DNA of 10,341 nt from Acidobacteriota bacterium (GTDB taxonomy: Bacteria; Acidobacteriota; Terriglobia; UBA7540), in contig JAJXZM010000149.1 of the NCBI GenBank assembly GCA_021780055.1, forward strand, positions 1 to 10,341. The letters are read 5' to 3'. Positions 1 to 6,284 of the stretch are shown here, piece by piece. Both the position numbers and the translations under genes were made by a program. Under the pieces are notes generated by a model that had not been told where the DNA came from, did no database searches, and was given only the letters and a program-made list of their open reading frames with translations. The stretch's first letter is position 1; each line of letters opens with the position of its first letter.

Positions 1-1326
1 AAGATATTCGACGACGCGCTGAAGGTTTTTGCCACAGGTCTCTTCCTGGCGTTGAGCATCGGAATCAGCCTGCCCGCGGCCATCGGTTTTTGCGGGGTCG
101 TCATGGTTGCGTACACATATCTTGGAGGCTTGTGGGCGCTGATCGTGACGGACTTCGTTCAGTTCCTGATGAAAATCCTGGCGATGCTTCTGCTGCTTCC
201 CCTGACCTTGCTGGCCTTTGGAAGCAGGAGGTCTGTTTTCCAGGGCTATCCGGAACACTTCTTCCGGCCAAGCGGCGGGCCGTATGGATGGATTTACATC
301 ATCGGCTTTGCGGTGCTGATCGCCATCAGTTACAACAGCACCTGGGCGCTGGCGCAGAAATACTACTCCGTCCCGACGGAGCGCGATGCCTCAAAAGCAG
401 CCTACACCGCAGCCGCTCTGAATTTTCTTGGCGCGCCCCTGATGATCCTGCCGGCTGTGCTTGGCCGCAAGCTGCTTCCAGACCTCATCGCCCAGCACAG
501 GACGGCGGACGCCTACGTACTGCTGGTATTGAAATTCCTTCCGGTAGGCATGGTTGGGATCATCGTTGCCGCGATGTTTTCCGCGACAATGGCTACCGTC
601 AGCGCGGACTTCAACGCCATCGCAAGCGTTTTGACACAGGATGTTTACTACCGCCTGATCAACCCGGCCGCGAGGGAGCGTACGCTGGTGGCTATCGGTA
701 GGCTCAATACGTTGATTCTGGGCGTCCTTACGGTGGGCTTGAGTCTTTGGATTGCCTTCAGCCATCAGCAATCCCTCTTTCATCTTATGGTCACCGTTTT
801 CGGACTCTTTATTGCGCCAACTTTTTTGCCTTTGTTGGCAGGGCTAACCATCCGCAGGATCACCTGGCGGGGGGCACTTGCCGGATTCGTCGCCGGCTTG
901 TTCACCGGCATTTTTACGCTGGCGCTTAAGATATGGTATCTGCCGCACATCAACAGTTTTTCGCCCGAGTGGACAAATTACACCTTCGAAGGAATTTCCA
1001 TACTTCTCAATACAGCGGTGACCATTCTGGCTATGTGGGCGGGCAGCGTCTGGTGGCCGGTGAATTCCGAGGAGCGTGCCCGGATCGGTGATTTCTTCCG
1101 GGACCTCGATCGGCCGATCACCAGCGAGGACGTTCCGGAGAAGCGTACGATATCCCCAGGCCCGGCCATCGCATGGTCCACCATCGGCGTGGCCGTTCTC
1201 TTGATTGTTGCCGGGATATGGTCGGAACTGGCGGTTGCCCGTTCGATTGATCTTGCCGTGGGCGCCGTCCTGGGTTTGATAGGGGTTGCATTGCAGAGGA
1301 AATACAGGGCGGCGAGAAGCGATTGA
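1..1326 (+). CDS. Sodium:solute symporter (SSS family), 5' end cut off by the window edge
   Basis: Integral membrane transporter that probably couples solute uptake to Na+ entry. The frame is open from base 1, so a TTG at 52 is only an internal codon and the true start lies upstream; by comparison with typical family members, roughly 130 N-terminal residues are missing. Visible family marks are the YTYLGGLWALIVTDFVQF segment (bases about 115-165) and the helix reading AAMFSATMATVSADFN followed by LTQDVY (about 568-645), which correspond to the conserved SSS core helices. Hydrophobic helices recur through the whole length, and the C-terminus ends in a basic tail. At the usual Na2-site Ser-Ser/Ser-Thr pair the sequence has Ala-Thr (592-597). 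It is first in the visible cluster, so it probably imports the substrate of the downstream enzymes. The family is clear; the transported solute (sugar, sugar acid, other organic acid) is not. Confidence 0.93.
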   Translation, partial: KIFDDALKVFATGLFLALSIGISLPAAIGFCGVVMVAYTYLGGLWALIVTDFVQFLMKILAMLLLLPLTLLAFGSRRSVFQGYPEHFFRPSGGPYGWIYIIGFAVLIAISYNSTWALAQKYYSVPTERDASKAAYTAAALNFLGAPLMILPAVLGRKLLPDLIAQHRTADAYVLLVLKFLPVGMVGIIVAAMFSATMATVSADFNAIASVLTQDVYYRLINPAARERTLVAIGRLNTLILGVLTVGLSLWIAFSHQQSLFHLMVTVFGLFIAPTFLPLLAGLTIRRITWRGALAGFVAGLFTGIFTLALKIWYLPHINSFSPEWTNYTFEGISILLNTAVTILAMWAGSVWWPVNSEERARIGDFFRDLDRPITSEDVPEKRTISPGPAIAWSTIGVAVLLIVAGIWSELAVARSIDLAVGAVLGLIGVALQRKYRAARSD

Positions 1327-1411
1327 AAGCTGGTTCTTCACGTGCCTTGGCCCTGCGGGAAGTGAACATTTGACCGCGAGGGATGGTGAAAACTCCATTC
1401 CTTGATTGGTC

Positions 1412-1420
1412 AGAAGGAGA
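1412..1420 (+). promoter_or_regulatory. Ribosome binding site for the DUF4861-like gene
   Basis: AGAAGGAGA lies 5 bases upstream of the ATG at 1426. It favours that ATG over the in-frame TTG at 1402, which precedes the site itself. The choice also places a clean signal peptide at the N-terminus. Confidence 0.7.
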
Positions 1421-1425
1421 ATCGG

Positions 1426-2706
1426 ATGCTGAGAAAGATGTCGCTTTGGTTGGCGCTTGCATTGGCGCAGGGCGTGCTCTGCAATGCAGCGCCGCCAGCG
1501 GGAGACTGGGTTTTGCCGAATTTCGCCCAGCGTCTTGACGTGACGGTCACCAATCCTGGCAGTGCCCCGGTAGACACTCTGGTTACTCTTCCGGTTGCGG
1601 GTCTGCAAAAGGTTGCGTTGGGCTTTCCAGGCAGCCTTGCCATTGTGGTCGTCAAGGACAAGCCGGGAAGCAAATATCCGGTGACGGTGATTCCCTCGCA
1701 GGTTGACGACCTTGACGGCGACGGCATGGCGGATGAGTTCGAGTTTCCGATGACGCTGAAGCCGCATGAATCGAGGCAAGTGGAGATTTATTTTTCTAAT
1801 ACACTGCACGGAAAGATTGTTTATCCGCGAGCGGTCCATGCTTCGCACAACTACGGGTACAACCACCAGACCGTAGCCTTGGAATCAGAGATCATCGGTT
1901 ACCGCACTTACGGTGGTTTTTTCCTGGATATCGAAGGCCGGGTCGCCGGTCACGAGGGGCTTTACAATGACCTGAACGGGTACCTGGCGGCTCATATGAA
2001 TTTCGTGGTGGGCGAGGATGTCCTTCACATTGGCGATACGCTTGGATTAGGCGGCATTTTCCTTGAACGGGATGGCACGATTTACCGCCCGCCCATGAAT
2101 GTGCCAGACTATGCACACAAGCCGTCGGCAGAGGATGTTCCGCATTACCGGGTAGTGGCGGATGGGCCGCTTCGGGCCATCATTGAGGCGACCCTCGACC
2201 ATTGGAAAATTGACGACGATGAGGTTGCCGTGGGGGCGCAGTACAGTATTGATTCGGGGGACGCATTTGTGCGCTGCCGGGTCCGAATCACTCCTGTGAA
2301 AATGCGCAAAGGGAACGTGTATCAAGTGGGTGCGGGCATCCGCGAACTTCCGCAGGGCAAGACCGGCAATGAATCCGGCTTGCTCATGCTTAGTGGTGAA
2401 CAGCGGCAGCAAACCGGCCGACTGGCATTGGCGCTATACTTCAATCCTGAGACGGCTTCAGCTTCTACGCCGGTCACTACGCCGGAAGGGAAGAATGAAG
2501 TCGCCATCTTCAAGAAAACGCTGAGTTGCGGCCAGTCGATTGAGGAAGAATATGCCGTCGCCGGAGCATGGGAGAAAAGCGGCATCACGGACTTGCTCCA
2601 CTATCTTGCGAGCCTGCAGCAGCGTGTGAACGCCCAAGTAGTGGTCAGCGACGAACGGCTGGAGCAAACTCCGCAGCCGCAACGGATAGAGGGAGAAGCT
2701 TACTGA
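1426..2706 (+). CDS. Secreted DUF4861-like protein
   Basis: A 426-residue exported protein. The N-terminus has a Lys/Arg-containing start, a hydrophobic stretch (about residues 6-18) and a likely signal peptidase I site near CNA-APP, so it is expected in the periplasm or outside the cell. Residues about 37-125 look like a beta-rich domain ending in VDDLDGDGMADEFEF, a calcium-loop-like D95-x-D97-x-D99-G-x-x-D103 pattern. This pattern, followed by the ALESEIIGYRTYGGFFLDI segment (151-169) and GEDVLHIGDTLGLGGI (196-211), matches what I recall of DUF4861 proteins. These are known mainly from polysaccharide-utilisation loci of Bacteroidetes, and I cannot state a reaction. The gene follows the symporter by 99 bases with no convincing promoter or terminator in between, and precedes the amidohydrolases by 37 bases. 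Role inferred: extracellular processing or binding of a glycan-type substrate. Confidence 0.78.
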   Translation: MLRKMSLWLALALAQGVLCNAAPPAGDWVLPNFAQRLDVTVTNPGSAPVDTLVTLPVAGLQKVALGFPGSLAIVVVKDKPGSKYPVTVIPSQVDDLDGDGMADEFEFPMTLKPHESRQVEIYFSNTLHGKIVYPRAVHASHNYGYNHQTVALESEIIGYRTYGGFFLDIEGRVAGHEGLYNDLNGYLAAHMNFVVGEDVLHIGDTLGLGGIFLERDGTIYRPPMNVPDYAHKPSAEDVPHYRVVADGPLRAIIEATLDHWKIDDDEVAVGAQYSIDSGDAFVRCRVRITPVKMRKGNVYQVGAGIRELPQGKTGNESGLLMLSGEQRQQTGRLALALYFNPETASASTPVTTPEGKNEVAIFKKTLSCGQSIEEEYAVAGAWEKSGITDLLHYLASLQQRVNAQVVVSDERLEQTPQPQRIEGEAY

Positions 2707-2743
2707 GCAGTTGCCTCGAGTGAAGGATTCGGCTTAAACCATC

Positions 2744-3481
2744 ATGATCATTGATGCGCACGTCCATATCGGAAAGTCCGCCCGGCTCCAGATCGGCGTC
2801 GATGGCGAGTTCCTGGTCCGAGTAGCGGACGAAATGGGATTTGACAAGATCTGCTGCACGGACCTGACTGCACTTTTCTACGACATGCATGAAGGCAATC
2901 AGACGCTCTATGAGGAAATGCGCCGCTTCCCCGATCGTATCGTTGGCTATGCCAGCCTGCATTCCACGCGCTATGGATCTGAAGCCCTCGATAACCTGAT
3001 GCGCTGCCACGAAGTCTATGGCATGAAAGGGCTCAAGATATACTCCACGCCGGAGGCAAGCATCGCCGAGCCATGGACAATTCCCATCATGGAAAAGTGC
3101 GTTGAATTTGACTGGCCCGTGCTGGCGCACACAACGCCAGCGGAATGCGAGTACCTGATGACGCGCGTGCCGGAGTGCAAGTTCATGATGGCGCACGCGG
3201 GCGGCCAGCCGTTTGCCTTCGGCGATTGGAACCGGGCCATTATGATGGCACAGCACTTTGAAAACCTCTATCTCGAAACGGCCAGCTCCACACTCGACTC
3301 GGGATTCGTAGAAAAGGCCGTTGCCACGCTGGGACCGCGGAAGATCATTTTCGGAACGGACACGCCTCTCCTTGATCCTTACGCGCAATTGACCAAAATT
3401 GCGGAAACACGCATCACGAAAGAGGAGCGAGCGCTGATTATGGGTGGAAACATCCAACGACTCATGAGGATTGCGGCATGA
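2744..3481 (+). CDS. Amidohydrolase family 2 TIM-barrel hydrolase, metal site intact
   Basis: A 245-residue cytoplasmic metal-dependent hydrolase or decarboxylase of the amidohydrolase-2 (ACMSD-like) group, on the short side for the family. The whole metal site is visible: D4-A-H6-V-H8 on the first strand, K98 in GLKIY, H129 in PVLAHTT, H151 in FMMAHAGG and D206 in FGTDTPL. The ATG at 2744 puts the DxHxH motif right at the N-terminus, as usual for this group; the nearest purine-rich site (GAAGGA, 2722-2727) is 16 bases away, so initiation may rely on readthrough from the gene upstream. The stop codon overlaps the next start as ATGA, which implies coupled translation with the paralogue. Members cleave lactones, amides or C-C bonds of carboxylates. 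With an FAH enzyme nearby, a sugar-acid lactonase or a decarboxylase is possible, but the substrate is not determined by sequence. Confidence 0.9.
   Translation: MIIDAHVHIGKSARLQIGVDGEFLVRVADEMGFDKICCTDLTALFYDMHEGNQTLYEEMRRFPDRIVGYASLHSTRYGSEALDNLMRCHEVYGMKGLKIYSTPEASIAEPWTIPIMEKCVEFDWPVLAHTTPAECEYLMTRVPECKFMMAHAGGQPFAFGDWNRAIMMAQHFENLYLETASSTLDSGFVEKAVATLGPRKIIFGTDTPLLDPYAQLTKIAETRITKEERALIMGGNIQRLMRIAA
3466..3470 (+). promoter_or_regulatory. Internal ribosome binding site for the second amidohydrolase-like gene
   Basis: GAGGA sits inside the last codons of the first amidohydrolase gene, 7 bases before the ATG at 3478. Together with the ATGA overlap (3478-3481) it supports coupled, near-stoichiometric translation of the two paralogues. 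Confidence 0.6.
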
Positions 3482-4254
3482 TCGTGGACATCTGCGCGTA
3501 TTTCGGCAAGTGGCCCCACTGGCCAGTTGATATCTGTACACCAGCGGCGGTTGTGGATGAACTGGGCCGCTGCGGGATCGACCGGGCGGTGGTCTGCTCG
3601 ACGCGAGGGTTATTTGTGGGGTGGGAAGAAGGCAACCAGGAAACCGGGAAGGCCATCCGCACCTTCCCGCAACAGTTGCTGGGTTTTGCATGTCTGGGTC
3701 CTCTTGAGCTGAGCAATACACTCCACGGTCACGAGTTTGATTTTGGCAAGCTCCAGGCGCGTGGCTTCCATGGAGTGCGGCTCTATCCCCAGTACCATAC
3801 TTATCATCCACTTTATGAGCCTTTTGTTGAGCAGGTTCTGGAAGACGCCGCAGCGCGCCAATGGCCGGTTCTGCTCCCGCTGCGTGTGATTATGAACTGG
3901 GGGTTGCCGCAACTCAGACTGGATTGGATTGCAGCGCTTGTGGAGCGCCACCCACGCGTGCCTTGGATTTTAAGCGGCATCAATTATTTCCATGAACTGC
4001 AGGCGGCCGCTTCGCTGATGCGGCGGTTTTCCTCAGTGCATCTGGAAACCTCATGCGTCCAGGGGTTTAACGCTATTGCAAAGCTGGTGGAGCAGTGCGG
4101 GAGCGGCAACCTGCTTTTGGGCACGGGGCTTCCACTCCAGAACGGCGCCGCCAATCTTCAGAAAGTTCTGCGGGCGAAGATCTCTGACTCTGCCCGCGAG
4201 CAAATCCTGGACACTAACGCCTGCCGCTTATTGCGCATCGAAGGCGGCCATTAG
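3478..4254 (+). CDS. Degenerate amidohydrolase-2-like paralogue lacking all metal ligands
   Basis: A 258-residue protein clearly homologous to the amidohydrolase just upstream. Shared blocks include MIxD...FGK at the start, EGNQ...FP, WPVL, HLETS against YLETA, and GTxLPL followed by a similar C-terminal helix ending RLLRI/RLMRI. The catalytic residues are nevertheless replaced: DxHxH reads D4-I-C6-A-Y8, the lysine is R101 (GVRLY), the barrel histidines align with P134 and S166, and the catalytic aspartate of GTD is G217 (GTGLP). The frame is intact and length is preserved, so it is not a decayed pseudogene. By inference it is a pseudoenzyme, perhaps a structural or regulatory partner of the upstream enzyme, or an enzyme with altered metal-free chemistry. 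It overlaps the upstream gene by 4 bases and ends 17 bases before the FAH gene. Confidence 0.88.
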   Translation: MIVDICAYFGKWPHWPVDICTPAAVVDELGRCGIDRAVVCSTRGLFVGWEEGNQETGKAIRTFPQQLLGFACLGPLELSNTLHGHEFDFGKLQARGFHGVRLYPQYHTYHPLYEPFVEQVLEDAAARQWPVLLPLRVIMNWGLPQLRLDWIAALVERHPRVPWILSGINYFHELQAAASLMRRFSSVHLETSCVQGFNAIAKLVEQCGSGNLLLGTGLPLQNGAANLQKVLRAKISDSAREQILDTNACRLLRIEGGH

Positions 4255-4259
4255 AATCC

Positions 4260-4267
4260 GGAGGAGG
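4260..4267 (+). promoter_or_regulatory. Strong ribosome binding site deciding a TTG start
   Basis: GGAGGAGG, 4 bases before the TTG at 4272. No in-frame ATG exists until about residue 24. The TTG gives the family-typical N-terminus MRFLRFFTDEGEVHLGLKYG, so the site fixes TTG as the start. Confidence 0.75.
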
Positions 4268-4271
4268 TCGA

Positions 4272-5222
4272 TTGCGTTTTCTGCGCTTCTTTACAGATGA
4301 GGGAGAGGTGCATCTTGGGCTCAAATACGGAAGGCAAGTCATGGATGTTACGCTGGCGGCGCGGCGTCTGCTAGCCAGGGACATCGAAACCTTTACAGCA
4401 TTCATGGCGGAGGAGAGCGTTGGCCCGGAGCAGCTTTCCGCGATAATTGAAAACGTTGCGGGTTCCCAAGCGCTCCAACGGGAGGTTTTGAAAGAGCCGG
4501 ACGGGCTGCGCCTTGATGCACCGTTACGCGACGTCCGCAAGCTGCTGGCGCTCGCCGGGAATTATCACGAGCATATCGTCGAGAGCGGATTCAAAGATGT
4601 TGACGAGACATCCCGGATCACGCCGCAGGTTTTCATGAAGCCGCCTTCCACGTGCATCACAGCGCCCGGGAAGCCGGTTCTCATCCGCCAGGCGAACGTG
4701 TTTGTCGATTGGGAAATTGAGCTGGCTGTGATTATCGGGCAGCGAGGGAGGGACATCCCTCGCGAAAACGCTATGAAGTATGTTTTCGGGTACACCGTCC
4801 TGAACGACGTCAGCGAGCGAGATCTCAATAGCCGGATGACCAACCGAGAAGTGCGTGAATTCGATCCGTTTTTTGACTGGTTGATGGGCAAATGGTTTGA
4901 CGGTTTCTGCCCGCTCGGTCCGGAAGTCCTTACCGCCGACGAAATCCCGGACCCGCACGCGCTCGCCATTCGGCTCTGGGTGAACGGCCAACTGATGCAG
5001 GACGCGAACACCTCTCAGATGATTTTCGGCATTCCTGAAACCATTAGTTATATTTCGCAGGTCCTGACGCTCGAGCCCGGCGACATCATTGCGATGGGAA
5101 CGCCCGCGGGAGTCGGTAAAGGTCGCGGAATCAGTCTGAAGCCCGGCGACGTCATGCGGGGAGAAATCGAAGGAATCGGTGTGCTCGAAACGCCAGTAGT
5201 GCTTGCCGACAACGCGGTATGA
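4272..5222 (+). CDS. Fumarylacetoacetate hydrolase (FAH) family protein
   Basis: A 316-residue cytoplasmic enzyme of the FAH superfamily, whose members hydrolyse, isomerise or decarboxylate 1,3-diketo or oxo acids with Mg2+ or Mn2+. An N-terminal domain of about 85 residues begins with the typical MRFLRF...GLKYG pattern. The catalytic domain follows with N97-Y98-x-x-H101, FMKPPS (121-126), metal ligands E148 and E150 in DWEIELAV, D179 in LNDVSERD, K207 and D210 in GKWFDGFCPLGP, and GDIIAMGTPAGVG (270-282). All expected active-site residues appear present. Start is TTG behind a strong ribosome binding site. Related enzymes act on 2,4-diketo-3-deoxy sugar acids (yielding pyruvate plus a second acid), on aromatic meta-cleavage products, or as oxaloacetate decarboxylases. 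The sugar-like neighbours favour the first role here, but this is inference. Confidence 0.93.
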   Translation: MRFLRFFTDEGEVHLGLKYGRQVMDVTLAARRLLARDIETFTAFMAEESVGPEQLSAIIENVAGSQALQREVLKEPDGLRLDAPLRDVRKLLALAGNYHEHIVESGFKDVDETSRITPQVFMKPPSTCITAPGKPVLIRQANVFVDWEIELAVIIGQRGRDIPRENAMKYVFGYTVLNDVSERDLNSRMTNREVREFDPFFDWLMGKWFDGFCPLGPEVLTADEIPDPHALAIRLWVNGQLMQDANTSQMIFGIPETISYISQVLTLEPGDIIAMGTPAGVGKGRGISLKPGDVMRGEIEGIGVLETPVVLADNAV

Positions 5223-5230
5223 ACAAATCC

Positions 5231-5236
5231 GAAGGA
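5231..5236 (+). promoter_or_regulatory. Ribosome binding site for the Gfo/Idh/MocA gene
   Basis: GAAGGA is 7 bases before the ATG at 5244 but only 1 base before an in-frame ATG at 5238. The spacing favours 5244 as the main start; using 5238 would add Met-Val. Confidence 0.55.
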
Positions 5237-5243
5237 AATGGTG

Positions 5244-6284
5244 ATGGATAAAGTCAGGGTTGGAATCATCGGGTCGGGGTTCATGGGCAGGACGAATGCG
5301 GAGACGGTGACCCGTTATCTTGAAGGTGCCGAACTTGTGGCGATTACAGGCGGGACTCGCGCATCGCAACTTGCCGGCGAATACCACGCGGCGCACGAAG
5401 CCACGGTGCCGCAGCTACTGGAACGCCCGGACATTGACGCAGTTCTGATCAGCACACCGCACGCTGAGCATGCGTGGCAGACCATTCAAGCTGCTGAACA
5501 GGGGAAGCACATTCTGCTGGATAAACCCATGGCCACAACGGTCGAGGACTGTGACGGGATTCTGGACGCGGTTCACAAGGCCGGCGTAAACCTGATGATC
5601 ATGTTCGGCCAGCGTTTCCGGATCTGCAACCGCGAGGCTCACCGACTGATCCAGGAAGGCGCCATCGGCCGCGTCACCATGATCCAGGAACAGATTCTCA
5701 ATTGCGGCGGTCTTGCTTCACTCCCATCCTGGCAGAGCCTGCCGGAAAGCTCCGGCACATTGCTTGCCCACGCCGTTCACAACATTGACCGCATCCGCTG
5801 GTTCAGCGGCCAGGAGATTCAAAGCGTGGCCGCGCAGGTGCAGAACGACGCCGCGAGCGGGAATGAGGTTTCAACGATGGCGGTGTTCGGCCTGAGCGGC
5901 GGAAGCATGGCGACGCTCTGGGAATCGTGGGCGATTCCCCAACCTGGATTTCCACGCACGGCCTCGTTATCCTGGGTGGTGGGTGAGACCGGGATCTTGG
6001 ATGTAGACGCTTACGGGGAGCTTCGCCTGGGCCGCGAGGGAAAATGGTCTGTCGTCGCGCGGCAAGATGCAATCGATTGGAAAGGAAAAGGAATGCTGGA
6101 CCCCGTCCGCCTGGAGGCGTACCGCTTGCAGCACCAGGAATTTATTGACAGCATCCGCGAAAGGCGTGCGCCTGCTGTTACCGGTCAGGACGGGCGTGCT
6201 TCGGTGGAGGCGGCGATGGCCGCTTACCGATCAGCGGCAGAAGGCGTGACCGTCCGGTTACCCATGGGAGGAAAAGGCAAGTGA
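5244..6284 (+). CDS. Gfo/Idh/MocA-family NAD(P)-dependent oxidoreductase
   Basis: A 346-residue cytoplasmic dehydrogenase that would oxidise or reduce a hydroxyl of a sugar, sugar acid or cyclitol. A Rossmann domain opens with GIIGSGFMG (G10-x-G12-x-x-G15) and carries D93-K94-P95, a variant of the usual EKP motif with the catalytic lysine retained. The C-terminal alpha/beta domain keeps H179 and D182 in LLAHAVHNID, although the aspartate usually found four residues before that histidine is alanine (A175). The second strand ends in ITGGTR (34-39) with no acidic residue, which hints at NADP(H) rather than NAD(H) preference. An alternative start at 5238 would add two residues. The stop overlaps the next gene's GTG start as GTGA, so the product probably works in sequence with the aminotransferase-like protein. 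Family certain, substrate unknown. Confidence 0.93.
   Translation: MDKVRVGIIGSGFMGRTNAETVTRYLEGAELVAITGGTRASQLAGEYHAAHEATVPQLLERPDIDAVLISTPHAEHAWQTIQAAEQGKHILLDKPMATTVEDCDGILDAVHKAGVNLMIMFGQRFRICNREAHRLIQEGAIGRVTMIQEQILNCGGLASLPSWQSLPESSGTLLAHAVHNIDRIRWFSGQEIQSVAAQVQNDAASGNEVSTMAVFGLSGGSMATLWESWAIPQPGFPRTASLSWVVGETGILDVDAYGELRLGREGKWSVVARQDAIDWKGKGMLDPVRLEAYRLQHQEFIDSIRERRAPAVTGQDGRASVEAAMAAYRSAAEGVTVRLPMGGKGK
6266..6271 (+). promoter_or_regulatory. Ribosome binding site deciding a GTG start
   Basis: GGGAGG within the end of the oxidoreductase gene, 9 bases before the GTG at 6281. This GTG gives the N-terminus MNEQLALFGGPKAV, typical of the DegT group, and overlaps the upstream stop codon. 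Confidence 0.65.

Noticed and set aside
1370..1398. Possible promoter (TTGACC with a -10 box 17 bases on) before the DUF4861-like gene
   Set aside because: The -10 position reads CTCCAT, far from consensus, and no better spaced box is visible, so an internal promoter is not supported.
844..1866. Long open frame on the - strand (340 codons) across the symporter/DUF4861 boundary
   Set aside because: It overlaps two well-supported + strand genes, is low in hydrophobic core patterns and rich in Arg/His/Pro, and shows no family motif; it is a codon-bias shadow.
2645..3811. 388-codon open frame on the - strand over the amidohydrolase pair
   Set aside because: It is antisense to two homologous genes with clear conserved blocks, and its own translation has no recognisable domain or plausible start context.
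3478..4254. Second amidohydrolase-like gene as a decayed pseudogene
   Set aside because: It has no stop or frameshift, keeps full length, its own ribosome binding site and conserved non-catalytic blocks, so it is more likely a functional pseudoenzyme.
4524..5396. 290-codon open frame on the - strand over the FAH gene
   Set aside because: Antisense to a gene with complete FAH active-site motifs; the translation is His/Arg-rich without structure.
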